Assembly: GCF_017833415.1 (NCBI RefSeq)
Contig: NZ_JAFICC010000005.1
Coordinates: 124,001 to 188,000, forward strand
Length of the DNA stretch: 64,000 nucleotides
Source of the DNA: Flavobacterium sp. 1355
GTDB lineage: Bacteria; Bacteroidota; Bacteroidia; Flavobacteriales; Flavobacteriaceae
Reading direction: 5' to 3'
The translations under genes and the position numbers were made by a program. The notes beneath the pieces were generated by a model. That model did no database searches. It was not told where the DNA came from and worked only from the letters and a program-made list of their open reading frames with translations. Below, in pieces: positions 17,417-25,090 of the stretch (position 1 is its first letter; each line of letters starts with the position of its first letter).

Positions 17417-17470
17417 AGAAAGATTCCCAATTTCCTAGTCCTAAACTAAGAGTATTGAGAATCTTTTTCT
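17417..17470. terminator. Possible bidirectional hairpin downstream of the DUF4870-like gene
   Basis: AGAAAGATTCCCAAT pairs with ATTGAGAATCTTTTTCT across a loop of about 20 bases (one mismatch). It lies about 40 bases downstream of the stop of the minus-strand gene at 17511. Confidence 0.4.
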
Positions 17471-17510
17471 ACTTCCAAAAATAAAAACGTCAGTAAAAAG
17501 GGAGTCGGAA

Positions 17511-17840
17511 TTAGTTTATAAAACCAAACTGATCTTCAAACATTTTTCCAATTACAGGAATTGGCTTCTTCTGTTCGTTAACGGCATTTATGATACCAAA
17601 AATCCATAAGATAAAAATGGCGTAACCAATGTAATTCAGGAAATAAAGTGAAGTCACTGTCATTACCACAATAGACAGAATGATATTTACGGCAAAAGAT
17701 ACTAAAAAGATTCCGAAGCCTTGTTTCAAATGGTATGTTACCAAATCGCTTTTTGGGGTTAAATCTTTGCTTTTTATGAAGGCTACAATCCAACCAATAA
17801 TAGTGATGTAGCTTAAGATAGATAGGGTTTTTCTGTTCAT
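17511..17840 (-). CDS. DUF4870-type small membrane protein
   Basis: 109 residues with three hydrophobic stretches (about 4-21, 44-66 and 69-88). The motifs ILSYITIIGWIVAFI, VTYHLKQGFGIFLV and IFILWIFGIINAVNEQKKPIP match the DUF4870 (Tic20-like) family of short inner-membrane proteins. The H-x-x-Q-G segment and the closing I-N-A-V-N-x-x-K-x-x-P are typical. Function is unknown; members are annotated as import-component-like only by distant similarity. It is a separate unit from the downstream LytTR gene, with a spacer of about 120 bases. Confidence 0.8.
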   Translation of the reverse strand: MNRKTLSILSYITIIGWIVAFIKSKDLTPKSDLVTYHLKQGFGIFLVSFAVNIILSIVVMTVTSLYFLNYIGYAIFILWIFGIINAVNEQKKPIPVIGKMFEDQFGFIN

Positions 17841-17959
17841 CGTTAATTATATTTATTGGTCAAAACTAGACATTACCTTTATAAGATGAAACCCATACTT
17901 TGTCATCTGTCGTTTCTGGTTGGTATTTTGTTCCTTTAAGCGGATAATGCGTATCAGAA

Positions 17960-18700
17960 CTACATTTCGTCCTTCATAAGCTTAAAAAAAGATTCTTTTT
18001 TCCCTCTTGAAATAGGTACAAACGATTTATCAGTCATCTGTACCATACCTTCCCGGGAATAACTCACAATGCAATTCACGTTTATCAAATGCGACTGATG
18101 GATCCTGAAAAATGCCGGCGGTTCGAGCAAATCTTCATAATTTTTTAGCGGTTTTGAAACCATGATTTTTCTGCCATTAATAAGAAAGAAAGTCGTGTAC
18201 GAACCGGAAGTTTCACATCTGATGATTTGATCCAGCTTCACCACATACATCGCTTCCTGTGTCGGCAAAATAATCCGGTCAGGTGTTTTGGTAAGGTTGG
18301 TCTGCAGTTCACTAAGCTGTTTTTTTTCTAAAACCTTTTGCTGTAAAACAGCAATACGTTCGATAGCCGTTTTAAGTTCTTCCGAATCTATGGGTTTCAA
18401 AAGATAATCAATGGCGCTGTATTTAAAAGCATTAATGGCATGCTGTTCATAAGCTGTTGTAAAAATGAGATGGAACGAATTAAAAGTAATTTGCTGCAGG
18501 ACATCGAAACCGGTTCCGTCTCTTAGCATGATGTCCATAAAAACCAAATCAGGTTTCAGGCGGTTTATTAGTTTTACGGCTTCTTCGACACTTTCGGCAT
18601 AAGCTACAATCTGTATCGTATCGGGAGCCGTCATTTCAAGCATAATAGACAACGCCTCTCTTATGCGCTGTTCATCTTCAATAATAATAGTTTTATACAT
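17960..18700 (-). CDS. LytTR-family response regulator
   Basis: 246 residues. Receiver domain 1-120: IIIEDEQ acidic pocket, phospho-acceptor Asp56 in LVFMDIMLRDG, and the YLLKPID lysine. The LytTR DNA-binding domain occupies about 140-245 (YVVKLDQIIRCETSGSYTTFF, FRIHQSHLINVNCI). LytTR proteins bind imperfect 9-bp direct repeats and usually control exported or membrane genes. The gene is two bases from the LytS-like kinase gene, forming an operon and a cognate pair. The divergent TssD-like operon starting at 20974 is a natural candidate target but no binding repeat was identified. Confidence 0.93.
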   Translation of the reverse strand: MYKTIIIEDEQRIREALSIMLEMTAPDTIQIVAYAESVEEAVKLINRLKPDLVFMDIMLRDGTGFDVLQQITFNSFHLIFTTAYEQHAINAFKYSAIDYLLKPIDSEELKTAIERIAVLQQKVLEKKQLSELQTNLTKTPDRIILPTQEAMYVVKLDQIIRCETSGSYTTFFLINGRKIMVSKPLKNYEDLLEPPAFFRIHQSHLINVNCIVSYSREGMVQMTDKSFVPISRGKKESFFKLMKDEM

Positions 18701-18702
18701 CT

Positions 18703-20727
18703 TTATAATATTGGAATATTTAAAATCACCATACAGCCCGATTCGTCTGTTGTGATGTCACGTTCGAGAACCTGAAAACCGGCATACGGATTTTCTTTCT
18801 GCATTTTGTTTAATCTTTCATCTGTAATTTTAGTAGACAAGGATTTGTGATTGTCTTTTAATTTTAATTTTCGCGAAGCAGCCAGACCAATTCCGTTGTC
18901 TTTAATCGTGCAGACCAGTTTTTTTTCATCAGTGTGCTGGGTAAAATGAATTGTTATTAAACCCTTAACTTCTTTTGCCTGGGGTTTTAGGCCATGTTCA
19001 ACAGCATTTTCTATAAAAGGCTGAATGAGTAGTGGCGGAATCAACGTATCCCTTTCAACAGTATCATCACATTCAATTCGATATTCAAAACCATTATTGA
19101 GACGCAGCTGCTGTAGTTCGATATAATTTTTTAAAGTGCTGATTTCTTCGTCAAGCGAAATGGTTTCTTTACGGGACTGCTCTAAAACCTGACGGGTGAG
19201 TTTGGCAAATTTATTCAGATAAGAAACTGCCGGAAGGGAATCTTTTTGAAGAATCATGCATTGAATATTTCCAAGGGCATTAAAGATAAAATGCGGATCC
19301 ATTTGAGAACGAAGCAGTCTTCTTTCCAGGGAAAGTGTCGCAGCCAGATTCTCAATTGTTTCCTTTTCCATCAGCTGTACCTTAAGTTCGCTGTTGGCTT
19401 GTTCCTGTTTCATGAAATCTTCACGGTTTTGGTAATAACGCTGACGATAGTAGTACGATCTAAACATAAATACCAGCCCAATCAGTAATACACCTGCAAT
19501 TCCGTAGCCTAAAAGTTTGTTTTTTTTTACCAATTGGTTTTCGAGTTCCAATTGCTTTATGCGTTCTATTTTTTTGGAAGATTCATATCTGACATCAGCA
19601 TTTTGCAATATTTTTTGAGTCGATTCATCATATTTTAACTCATTGTATTTGGCATATTCTGTATCATAACTGTAATAGGCTTCAAAGTCTTTTCGTTTTG
19701 CAGCAACATCTTTCAGGCAATCGTAAAAAGTCGCTAGAAGGTAATTGTCTGTGTAAGGAAGGCTTTGCTGGTATTTTATTCCTTCTCTAAAAAGAAGTTC
19801 TGCTTTGGCATAATCCCCTTTTTCGGTATAATGAAATCCCTGAAGGCCAATGGCACTTCTGTAGATAATCCTGATGTTGTACTGTTGAGCAATCACAGTT
19901 GCTTTTTCAAGATTTTTTAAAAACGATTTCTCGTCAATAGGTTTTGGTCCTTTCGAATAAAGGTCTGCCAGATTGATGTAAGCAATTCCAATATTGCTTT
20001 TACTGACAATAGTACTGGCGTTTTTTTCGGCAAAAATAACCGTTGCGTTAAAAAAAGCTAATGCCTTTTGCCATTTTGCCTTGTCTTTCGTTTCAAGATC
20101 ATCAGTTAAATGACTTCCAAAAGCCAGCCGGGCATGCAAAATACTTTCATTATCACCAGCTTTTGAAGCATGGTTCAGGGCTTCCCGGGCATATTTTTCG
20201 ACTTTTGTCGGGGAAGCCGGGGAAAAAAGATACGATATATCCGAGGCAATTTTTGCACAGTGATCGTGCGCATCCGCCTTGTCAAAAAGTTTGTAAGAAT
20301 CCAAGAGATATTGAATTGCCTGCTGTTTTTCGTCAATATAAGATTTTAACGTTCCCATGGCCAGGAATGCATAAGCCTTTGGTCTTATTTTATTGGTCTT
20401 GCCCGACAAATAATAGGCACTGTCAGCATAGTGTGAAAACTCTTTTAAATGGAGTAAACGTCTTTGGGTTAATGCTAAATAAGAATAGCAAATAATCTTG
20501 TCGTCGATATCATTTTTCTTTTTTGCCAAATCTAATGCCAGCTGCTGCATTTTTTTGCACGAAGAAGTATCGGAGAAACGTTTTGAATAGCCATAAGCCG
20601 CTAATTTTTCAATAGCAGATGCTTTTTGGCCATAGGCCGAAAGACCCAAAAAGAAAAAAGGCAATAGTAAAATAATGAATTTTAATTTGCTGATTTTTAC
20701 TGGCAAGATTATAAAATTGGAGCACAT
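18703..20727 (-). CDS. LytS-type sensor histidine kinase with TPR sensor region
   Basis: 674 residues from the ATG that best fits a signal peptide (MCSNFIILPVK... ending FFFLGLSAYGQ); a start ten codons upstream is possible. A periplasmic helical region of about 330 residues has TPR-like repeats (YTEKGDYAKAELLFREGI). A transmembrane helix follows (LLGYGIAGVLLIGLVFMF), then a coiled coil and the His_kinase domain with the phosphorylated His in SQMDPHFIFNALGN. ATPase motifs are PLLIQPFIENAVEHGLKP and TIKDNGIGL. This is the standard Bacteroidota TPR/LytS layout. It is paired with the LytTR regulator two bases downstream. The signal sensed is unknown. Confidence 0.9.
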   Translation of the reverse strand: MCSNFIILPVKISKLKFIILLLPFFFLGLSAYGQKASAIEKLAAYGYSKRFSDTSSCKKMQQLALDLAKKKNDIDDKIICYSYLALTQRRLLHLKEFSHYADSAYYLSGKTNKIRPKAYAFLAMGTLKSYIDEKQQAIQYLLDSYKLFDKADAHDHCAKIASDISYLFSPASPTKVEKYAREALNHASKAGDNESILHARLAFGSHLTDDLETKDKAKWQKALAFFNATVIFAEKNASTIVSKSNIGIAYINLADLYSKGPKPIDEKSFLKNLEKATVIAQQYNIRIIYRSAIGLQGFHYTEKGDYAKAELLFREGIKYQQSLPYTDNYLLATFYDCLKDVAAKRKDFEAYYSYDTEYAKYNELKYDESTQKILQNADVRYESSKKIERIKQLELENQLVKKNKLLGYGIAGVLLIGLVFMFRSYYYRQRYYQNREDFMKQEQANSELKVQLMEKETIENLAATLSLERRLLRSQMDPHFIFNALGNIQCMILQKDSLPAVSYLNKFAKLTRQVLEQSRKETISLDEEISTLKNYIELQQLRLNNGFEYRIECDDTVERDTLIPPLLIQPFIENAVEHGLKPQAKEVKGLITIHFTQHTDEKKLVCTIKDNGIGLAASRKLKLKDNHKSLSTKITDERLNKMQKENPYAGFQVLERDITTDESGCMVILNIPIL

Positions 20728-20973
20728 AAATAGTAATATTACTGAGGGAAAGTACAAATAGTATGATTACTGACCAAACATTTGCAGGCTGAAATATTTA
20801 TTTTAAAGGGTATCTGAGCATGGTTTTAAAATCCTCGAAAGCCTTTTTTTTCTCATACCATTTCTTGCTGACCAAATAAAAATCTAAATATACCATTTGC
20901 CAATTTCGGATTGTAGTAATTTGAGGTATAGCGTAATCTTGCTGTAAACATTTATTTTAAACAACCTTAAATT

Positions 20974-21444
20974 ATGAATACAAAAAATCTTACATTATTG
21001 ATAATCGCCTTTTGTTTTTTGACTGGACTGAGCTTCAGTCAGCAGCTGGAAGACAAACGTGTCAAGATAGAAATTACCGTAAAAGACGGCAATAAAACTA
21101 TTATTGCTCCGGTTCGGACTGCAACATTCTCCTTTACTACTTCTATCAACAATGGTACCTCAACTGATGGTACGGAAAAGAAGGGGCAGACAAAAAATTA
21201 TTATTTATCCATAGATTTTGAAAAGCCTAATATTGCCTTGTTAAAAGCCTTTATGGCAAATAAAAACGGACTCGACGGCCAAATCACTATGGTGGATTCT
21301 TACGGAAAAATGCCTTCCAGAAAATTAGAATTTACAAAAGCGAATATAGATTCCTTAAGCGATCAGATTACCGCAGATTACACCAGTACCTACATGTCAA
21401 TTATATGTGCAACACTGATTATTGATGGAGTAAATATTGAATAA
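20974..21444 (+). CDS. Secreted Hcp/TssD-like protein
   Basis: 156 residues with a signal peptide (MNTKNLTLLIIAFCFLTGLSFSQ). The mature part follows the order of Bacteroidota Hcp (TssD) tube proteins: YYLSIDFEKPNIALLKAFM, then GLDGQITMVDSYGK, SRKLEFTKANIDSLSDQIT, and a closing amphipathic strand ICATLIIDGVNIE. Canonical TssD is about 130 residues, lacks a signal peptide and sits in a type VI secretion locus. Here a Sec signal is present and no other T6SS gene is nearby. It may be a domesticated Hcp-fold protein of the cell surface. It is the first gene of a tight three-gene operon. The similarity was judged by eye and needs a profile check. Confidence 0.5.
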   Translation: MNTKNLTLLIIAFCFLTGLSFSQQLEDKRVKIEITVKDGNKTIIAPVRTATFSFTTSINNGTSTDGTEKKGQTKNYYLSIDFEKPNIALLKAFMANKNGLDGQITMVDSYGKMPSRKLEFTKANIDSLSDQITADYTSTYMSIICATLIIDGVNIE

Positions 21445-21447
21445 TTT

Positions 21448-21915
21448 ATGGAAGTTTTGCAAAAATTTACAAAAAAAGGAAACCAGTACGTCATGAAAAG
21501 ACAATATGGTTTTGGTCTGATTATTGTTTTCGGAATGGCAGCTTTGGCCTTTGCCGGCATATGGTTAAAAAAACCAGTGATGATCTGGATTTTTGGGATT
21601 CTGACAGTTTTATGCCTGATTTCACTCTTTATTAACCACGTTGTACTAGATATGAACCGAAAAGTTATCCTAATCAAAAACGGTTTGATTATTCCTCCGG
21701 TTCAGATTCCACTGAGTGATTTTGTCAATTTTGAATTGGTCAGAATCAAACAGTATTTCGTTACTATAAATGTTTCACTGAATCTTTATTATTTAAAAAA
21801 CGGGAAAGAACAGTGTACCGGAATTGCTCAGGGATTCACTACCAGAGCCATGCAAAATTTACTTAATGAAATTCATGAAATCATAAAAACAGATGAACAT
21901 TCAGGAAAAATATAA
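21448..21915 (+). CDS. Two-helix membrane protein, PH-like domain possible
   Basis: 155 residues. There are two adjacent transmembrane helices (YGFGLIIVFGMAALAFAGIWL and VMIWIFGILTVLCLISLF). A cytoplasmic beta-rich part follows (LDMNRKVILIKNGLIIPPVQIPLSDFVNFELV), resembling bacterial PH-like membrane proteins. It starts three bases after the TssD-like gene's stop and its 3' end overlaps the next gene, so translation is coupled. No specific function is recognised. The pairing with another protein of the same plan suggests a two-subunit membrane complex serving the exported TssD-like protein, which is inference. Confidence 0.6.
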   Translation: MEVLQKFTKKGNQYVMKRQYGFGLIIVFGMAALAFAGIWLKKPVMIWIFGILTVLCLISLFINHVVLDMNRKVILIKNGLIIPPVQIPLSDFVNFELVRIKQYFVTINVSLNLYYLKNGKEQCTGIAQGFTTRAMQNLLNEIHEIIKTDEHSGKI

Positions 21916-22423
21916 TATTCAGGAAACAGCCAATACCTTTTCTTTTTGTCCCAAAAAACCAACGCTTGCTATGTCGTGGTGGTTTTTGGTGGGTATCATT
22001 GTGGGTATTGTGATATTATTGTTTTTTAATAATCTTCTTGACCAAGCCATGCGATGGGCAATTTATATTTTAATGGGGTATTTTGTCCTGCATACTTTGT
22101 ATGATATACAAATAGGAAGTAAAATACGTTACACTTTTGATACCAATGAAAATGCGGTTTACAGAAGCAGTCCATTGAGAGCAAAAACAAAAATCATGAT
22201 GTTGGATGAAATCGTTATTTTCATTCATTCAGAAATGGGAAGCTCCTATTATGCCTTGGGAGCTAAAAAAAGGCAATTTATAAAGAGTTATATTATAAGT
22301 GAAGGCTTTAGTGCGGGTAAAAAATGCGAAATAAAGCAGCATGCGTATGAAAATTTTGTCCTGATGAAAATTGACAAATTACAAGATTCAGTTTTAAAAA
22401 ATGCTGAAACCAAAAACACTTAA
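21893..22423 (+). CDS. Two-helix membrane protein, partner of the preceding gene
   Basis: 176 residues, starting inside the previous gene (23-base overlap). Two transmembrane helices (WWFLVGIIVGIVILLFF and WAIYILMGYFVLHTLYDI) are followed by a beta-rich cytoplasmic part (RYTFDTNENAVYRSSPLRAK, MLDEIVIFIHSE). The layout, and the position of a short N-terminal tail before the helices, are the same as in the upstream gene, so the two are probably distant paralogues. Function is unknown. The operon ends 17 bases before an IS6 remnant, so original downstream members may have been lost. Confidence 0.6.
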   Translation: MNIQEKYNIQETANTFSFCPKKPTLAMSWWFLVGIIVGIVILLFFNNLLDQAMRWAIYILMGYFVLHTLYDIQIGSKIRYTFDTNENAVYRSSPLRAKTKIMMLDEIVIFIHSEMGSSYYALGAKKRQFIKSYIISEGFSAGKKCEIKQHAYENFVLMKIDKLQDSVLKNAETKNT

Positions 22424-22439
22424 TAGTATGAAACTTAAA

Positions 22440-22569
22440 GGTTCTCTCGCATTTCGGAATAACTTTATCTTTATAATTTTAAACCCATTAAAAAATGAAT
22501 GCTAAAAGGTCATTGTCATCCAAAATATATCATTCTTCAGGTAGTGTATTTTAAATTAAGATTTATCAC
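22440..22569 (+). mobile_element. IS6-family remnant (5' end only)
   Basis: GGTTCTCTCGCATTTCGGAATA matches the left inverted repeat of the intact element at 15565 with few changes. The following bases correspond to its leader and first 25 or so codons (AAAGGTCATTGTCATCCAAAA; TTCAGGTAGTGTATTTTAAA). The match ends near AAGATTTATC. The start region is damaged and there is no right end. Confidence 0.8.
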
Positions 22570-22683
22570 TTTGTTCTTAACTAAAACTCCACGTTAAGTT
22601 AGTACATTAAGCTTCATCTATTTTAACACATATACCCCCCCCGAAATGGGCTGGCGCTAATTTTTTTTAAGAAAAACACATTG

Positions 22684-22717
22684 AAGCTCTCTTTTCTTTT
22701 TAAAAAGGGAGCTTTTT
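22684..22717 (+). terminator. Probable intrinsic terminator
   Basis: AAGCTCTCTTTT pairs with AAAAAGGGAGCTT (one mismatch) and is followed by TTTTTAA. It may end transcription coming from the TssD-like operon across the IS remnant. Confidence 0.6.
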
Positions 22718-22856
22718 AATTGCAATAGTTCTATGCAATGTATAATTTTTATCTGCTCAGTCAAGGCGATTTTCTTGACAGCTTTCTTTTATGACAATAG
22801 TAATTTCACATTCTATTTAGTAATTCGATACACTGTTAATAATATAATATGTCTTT

Positions 22857-22881
22857 GTAAGATTTTAATCTTCGTTGCATC
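22857..22881 (+). promoter_or_regulatory. Putative ECF sigma promoter 1 (hydrolase-sigma operon)
   Basis: GTAAGATTT, 11 bases, then GCATC (followed by TAAA), about 30 bases before the chosen ATG at 22913. The same words with the same 11-base spacing occur at 25044 and 26894. The GTAAG to CATC distance of 16 bases fits an ECF-type -35/-10 pair. Autoregulation of the sigma gene is implied. Confidence 0.65.
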
Positions 22882-22912
22882 TAAACCTATTAAACAACAA
22901 TGTTATTATATT

Positions 22913-23791
22913 ATGAAACAACTATTCTTCATTGTCGCACTATTATTTTCTACCGTACAGGTTTTTGCACAAAATGCTGTTAAGGTTACATCAATCAGTA
23001 AAAAAGGAAATCCGATTATTTTTCTTCCCCACATTGGCTGTTCATCAGAAATGTGGAAAGATATTGCAGCTTATTATCAAAAAATAAATGCAGTCTATCT
23101 TGTAGATTTTGCAGGTTTTAATGGTCAAAGACCTATTGATACTTTATATACTGATACTTATGTAAATGATTTAAATAGATTTATTAAAAAAGAAAAGCTG
23201 AAAAATGTTATTTTAGTCGGGCAAAATTATGGAGCTTTTGTAGCTATAAAGTTAGCTTCAGACAAAACTCTGAATATAAGGAACATCATCGCTTCTGATT
23301 TTTACCCAAAACTGAGCATGGTGCTTGATCCAACAATAACAATTGAAAAGTTGGAGGTAATGAAAAAGGGCATCCGTAAGGGAACAATGGAAATGAGTGA
23401 AGCCGATTTTACGGCAGCCCTGAAGCAAACTACCGAAATGATGAATTTTACCAGTGCCGAAGATGTAAACCGTTTTGTACAATGGCAACAAAAATCGGAT
23501 AGAAAAACGCTTGCAGAAACCCTTTGTGAACAATTTAGCGGAAATTTACTTCCTGATTTGAGAGAAAATAAAATCCCAATTTTAGTATTTACAACCTCGT
23601 ATTTTGCGAAAAAGTATAAAAATATGCCAATTCCTGAAGCGGATAAAAAACTGAACGAAATGTATGCCGGTACGCCTAATGTTACACATGCTATTACAGA
23701 AGATGCAAAAGACTTTATGGCAAACGACCTCCCACAATGGTTTATTATTGAAATGGATAAATTCTTAAAACAGCCTATTTTTGGAAAATAA
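22913..23791 (+). CDS. Secreted alpha/beta-hydrolase-like protein with altered nucleophile
   Basis: 292 residues from the ATG at 22913. A further 60 upstream codons are open, but they precede a good signal peptide (MKQLFFIVALLFSTVQVFAQ) and would overlap the promoter. The fold is alpha/beta hydrolase (PIIFLPHIGCSSEMWKDIAAYY, VYLVDFAGFNGQ). The nucleophile elbow reads ILVGQNYGAF, so the usual Ser is Asn. A late His is present in NVTHAITEDAKDF. The change suggests it binds rather than hydrolyses a ligand. It is the first gene of an operon with an ECF sigma factor and a membrane protein, so a periplasmic sensing role is plausible. Confidence 0.75.
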   Translation: MKQLFFIVALLFSTVQVFAQNAVKVTSISKKGNPIIFLPHIGCSSEMWKDIAAYYQKINAVYLVDFAGFNGQRPIDTLYTDTYVNDLNRFIKKEKLKNVILVGQNYGAFVAIKLASDKTLNIRNIIASDFYPKLSMVLDPTITIEKLEVMKKGIRKGTMEMSEADFTAALKQTTEMMNFTSAEDVNRFVQWQQKSDRKTLAETLCEQFSGNLLPDLRENKIPILVFTTSYFAKKYKNMPIPEADKKLNEMYAGTPNVTHAITEDAKDFMANDLPQWFIIEMDKFLKQPIFGK

Positions 23792-24290
23792 ACAGAAAAT
23801 ATTCGACCAGCTTTTTACCGAATATCGGGATTGGATTTTCCGTTTGTGTTATAGCTACACCAGAAGCGAAACAGAGGCAGAAGATTTGGTGCAGGAATGT
23901 TTTTCTAAAGTGTGGCTCAATCTATCATCATTTCAACATCGTTCTGATTATAGTACATGGATTTACAGGATTGCGGCCAATACCTGTCTAATGCAGCTGC
24001 GTAAAGAAAAGAACAACCCCATAGAGTATTACGATGACTTAAAAGATAAACCTACCGAAGAAAAATACGAAGATAAGGAAGAGCAATCCACTATTTTATA
24101 CAACGCTATTGCTCAGCTCAACGAAGTGGATAGGATTATTATTTCGATGATATTGGAAGATGTTCCTCAAAAACAAATAGGCGAAGTCCTAGGTATTACC
24201 GAAAATAATGTAAATATAAAAGTGTATCGCATTAAGAAACAACTCAAAGAATTATTATCAAAAAACAACGGGCATGGAAAAGGATTTTGA
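23781..24290 (+). CDS. ECF-type RNA polymerase sigma factor
   Basis: 169 residues. Sigma-70 region 2 (FTEYRDWIFRLCYSYTRSETEAEDLVQECF, about 10-40, and YSTWIYRIAANTCL) and region 4 (INEVDRIIISMILEDVPQKQIGEVLGITENNVNIKV, written here in shortened form from ALAQLNEVDR to KVYR, about 110-155) are both present; there are no extra domains. An in-frame stop lies just upstream, so the start must be the TTG at 23781, inside the end of the hydrolase gene (11-base overlap). Translation is therefore probably coupled and weak. Its own operon and two neighbouring genes carry the putative cognate promoter GTAAGATTT-N11-GCATC. The next gene overlaps and is the likely anti-sigma partner. Confidence 0.9.
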   Translation: MENKQKIFDQLFTEYRDWIFRLCYSYTRSETEAEDLVQECFSKVWLNLSSFQHRSDYSTWIYRIAANTCLMQLRKEKNNPIEYYDDLKDKPTEEKYEDKEEQSTILYNAIAQLNEVDRIIISMILEDVPQKQIGEVLGITENNVNIKVYRIKKQLKELLSKNNGHGKGF

Positions 24291-24867
24291 AGAACTAAAA
24301 ACGCTGTTTCAGCAGAAAAAGGCTTCAGTAACCTTATCTCAAAAGGTTGCTGGCCTAAAAGCCAAAGATGAAATCTCATTATTGAAACGAAATCATCTTA
24401 AAACCATCATTACATTTATCATAACGACGATTGCCTTAGTTTTTATTGATAAACTCAATTCAGAAAAGTTGGAAACATCAGATTATGGATTTTGGATTTT
24501 AATGGGTTGTTCCTTGTATTATGCTTTAAGTAAAACTTATTTATTTTATCGTTTGACTAAAATAAAACCCACCCAAACGGTTTTGCAAACCATCAAGCAA
24601 TTAGAAAGCTATAAAAAACTGAATATATGGATGCATACTTACGGCGAAGTTCTGTATGTTTTGGTATTGGGCCTTGGGGTATATTTATACTTGCGTCCTG
24701 TTCTCGATAAGTTTTTACTGGACAAAACAGGACGCACCATCCTTTGTTTTTGGTGGGTTTGGGGCGCTTGTATTGTCTGGATGATATTTTATACCTTTTT
24801 TATCAAGCGAAGACGGATGAAAAAAGATGTTGCTATTCTTGAAAAATATATGCATTCTATTAAATAG
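24274..24867 (+). CDS. Four-helix membrane protein, possible anti-sigma factor
   Basis: 197 residues. A charged N-terminal segment of about 40 residues (MEKDFEELKTLFQQKKASVT) precedes four hydrophobic helices (about 44-60, 72-90, 128-147 and 160-182). The start overlaps the sigma gene by 17 bases, a typical arrangement for a regulator made in fixed ratio to its sigma factor. A short cytoplasmic helix followed by membrane helices fits a Bacteroidota anti-sigma protein, but no known anti-sigma motif was recognised, so the role rests on position. A perfect-stem terminator follows at 24970. Confidence 0.6.
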   Translation: MEKDFEELKTLFQQKKASVTLSQKVAGLKAKDEISLLKRNHLKTIITFIITTIALVFIDKLNSEKLETSDYGFWILMGCSLYYALSKTYLFYRLTKIKPTQTVLQTIKQLESYKKLNIWMHTYGEVLYVLVLGLGVYLYLRPVLDKFLLDKTGRTILCFWWVWGACIVWMIFYTFFIKRRRMKKDVAILEKYMHSIK

Positions 24868-24969
24868 GAGATATGATTAGATATTGCAGTTTTCTTTCAT
24901 CTCTTTTCAACCTGTCTTTGTTATGATAATTTAGTACTGTTCGATGACAAGTTAGAGATACACAATAGG

Positions 24970-25007
24970 AAACGCTTAAATTTATCTTGATAAGTTTAAG
25001 CGTTTTT
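24970..25007 (+). terminator. Intrinsic terminator after the sigma operon
   Basis: AAACGCTTAAA (24970-24980) pairs exactly with TTTAAGCGTTT (24995-25005) and is followed by a T-run. It separates the sigma operon from the next promoter. Confidence 0.85.
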
Positions 25008-25043
25008 CTGTTTCTATAATTAAAAAAAAAGAAACAAATCACC

Positions 25044-25068
25044 GTAAGATTTCACCTCTCGCTGCATC
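25044..25068 (+). promoter_or_regulatory. Putative ECF sigma promoter 2 (PD40 protein gene)
   Basis: GTAAGATTT, 11 bases, GCATC followed by TAAA; identical words and spacing to the site before the sigma operon. The start codon is 22 bases downstream of GCATC. Confidence 0.65.
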
Positions 25069-25090
25069 TAAATTAAAAAAGAACAGTCTT

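Noticed and set aside
17256..17438. 60-codon plus-strand open frame
   Set aside because: No start context, no homology pattern, and low-complexity surroundings.
22733..22912. 60-codon N-terminal extension of the hydrolase-like protein
   Set aside because: It covers the putative sigma promoter and precedes a complete signal peptide at 22913.
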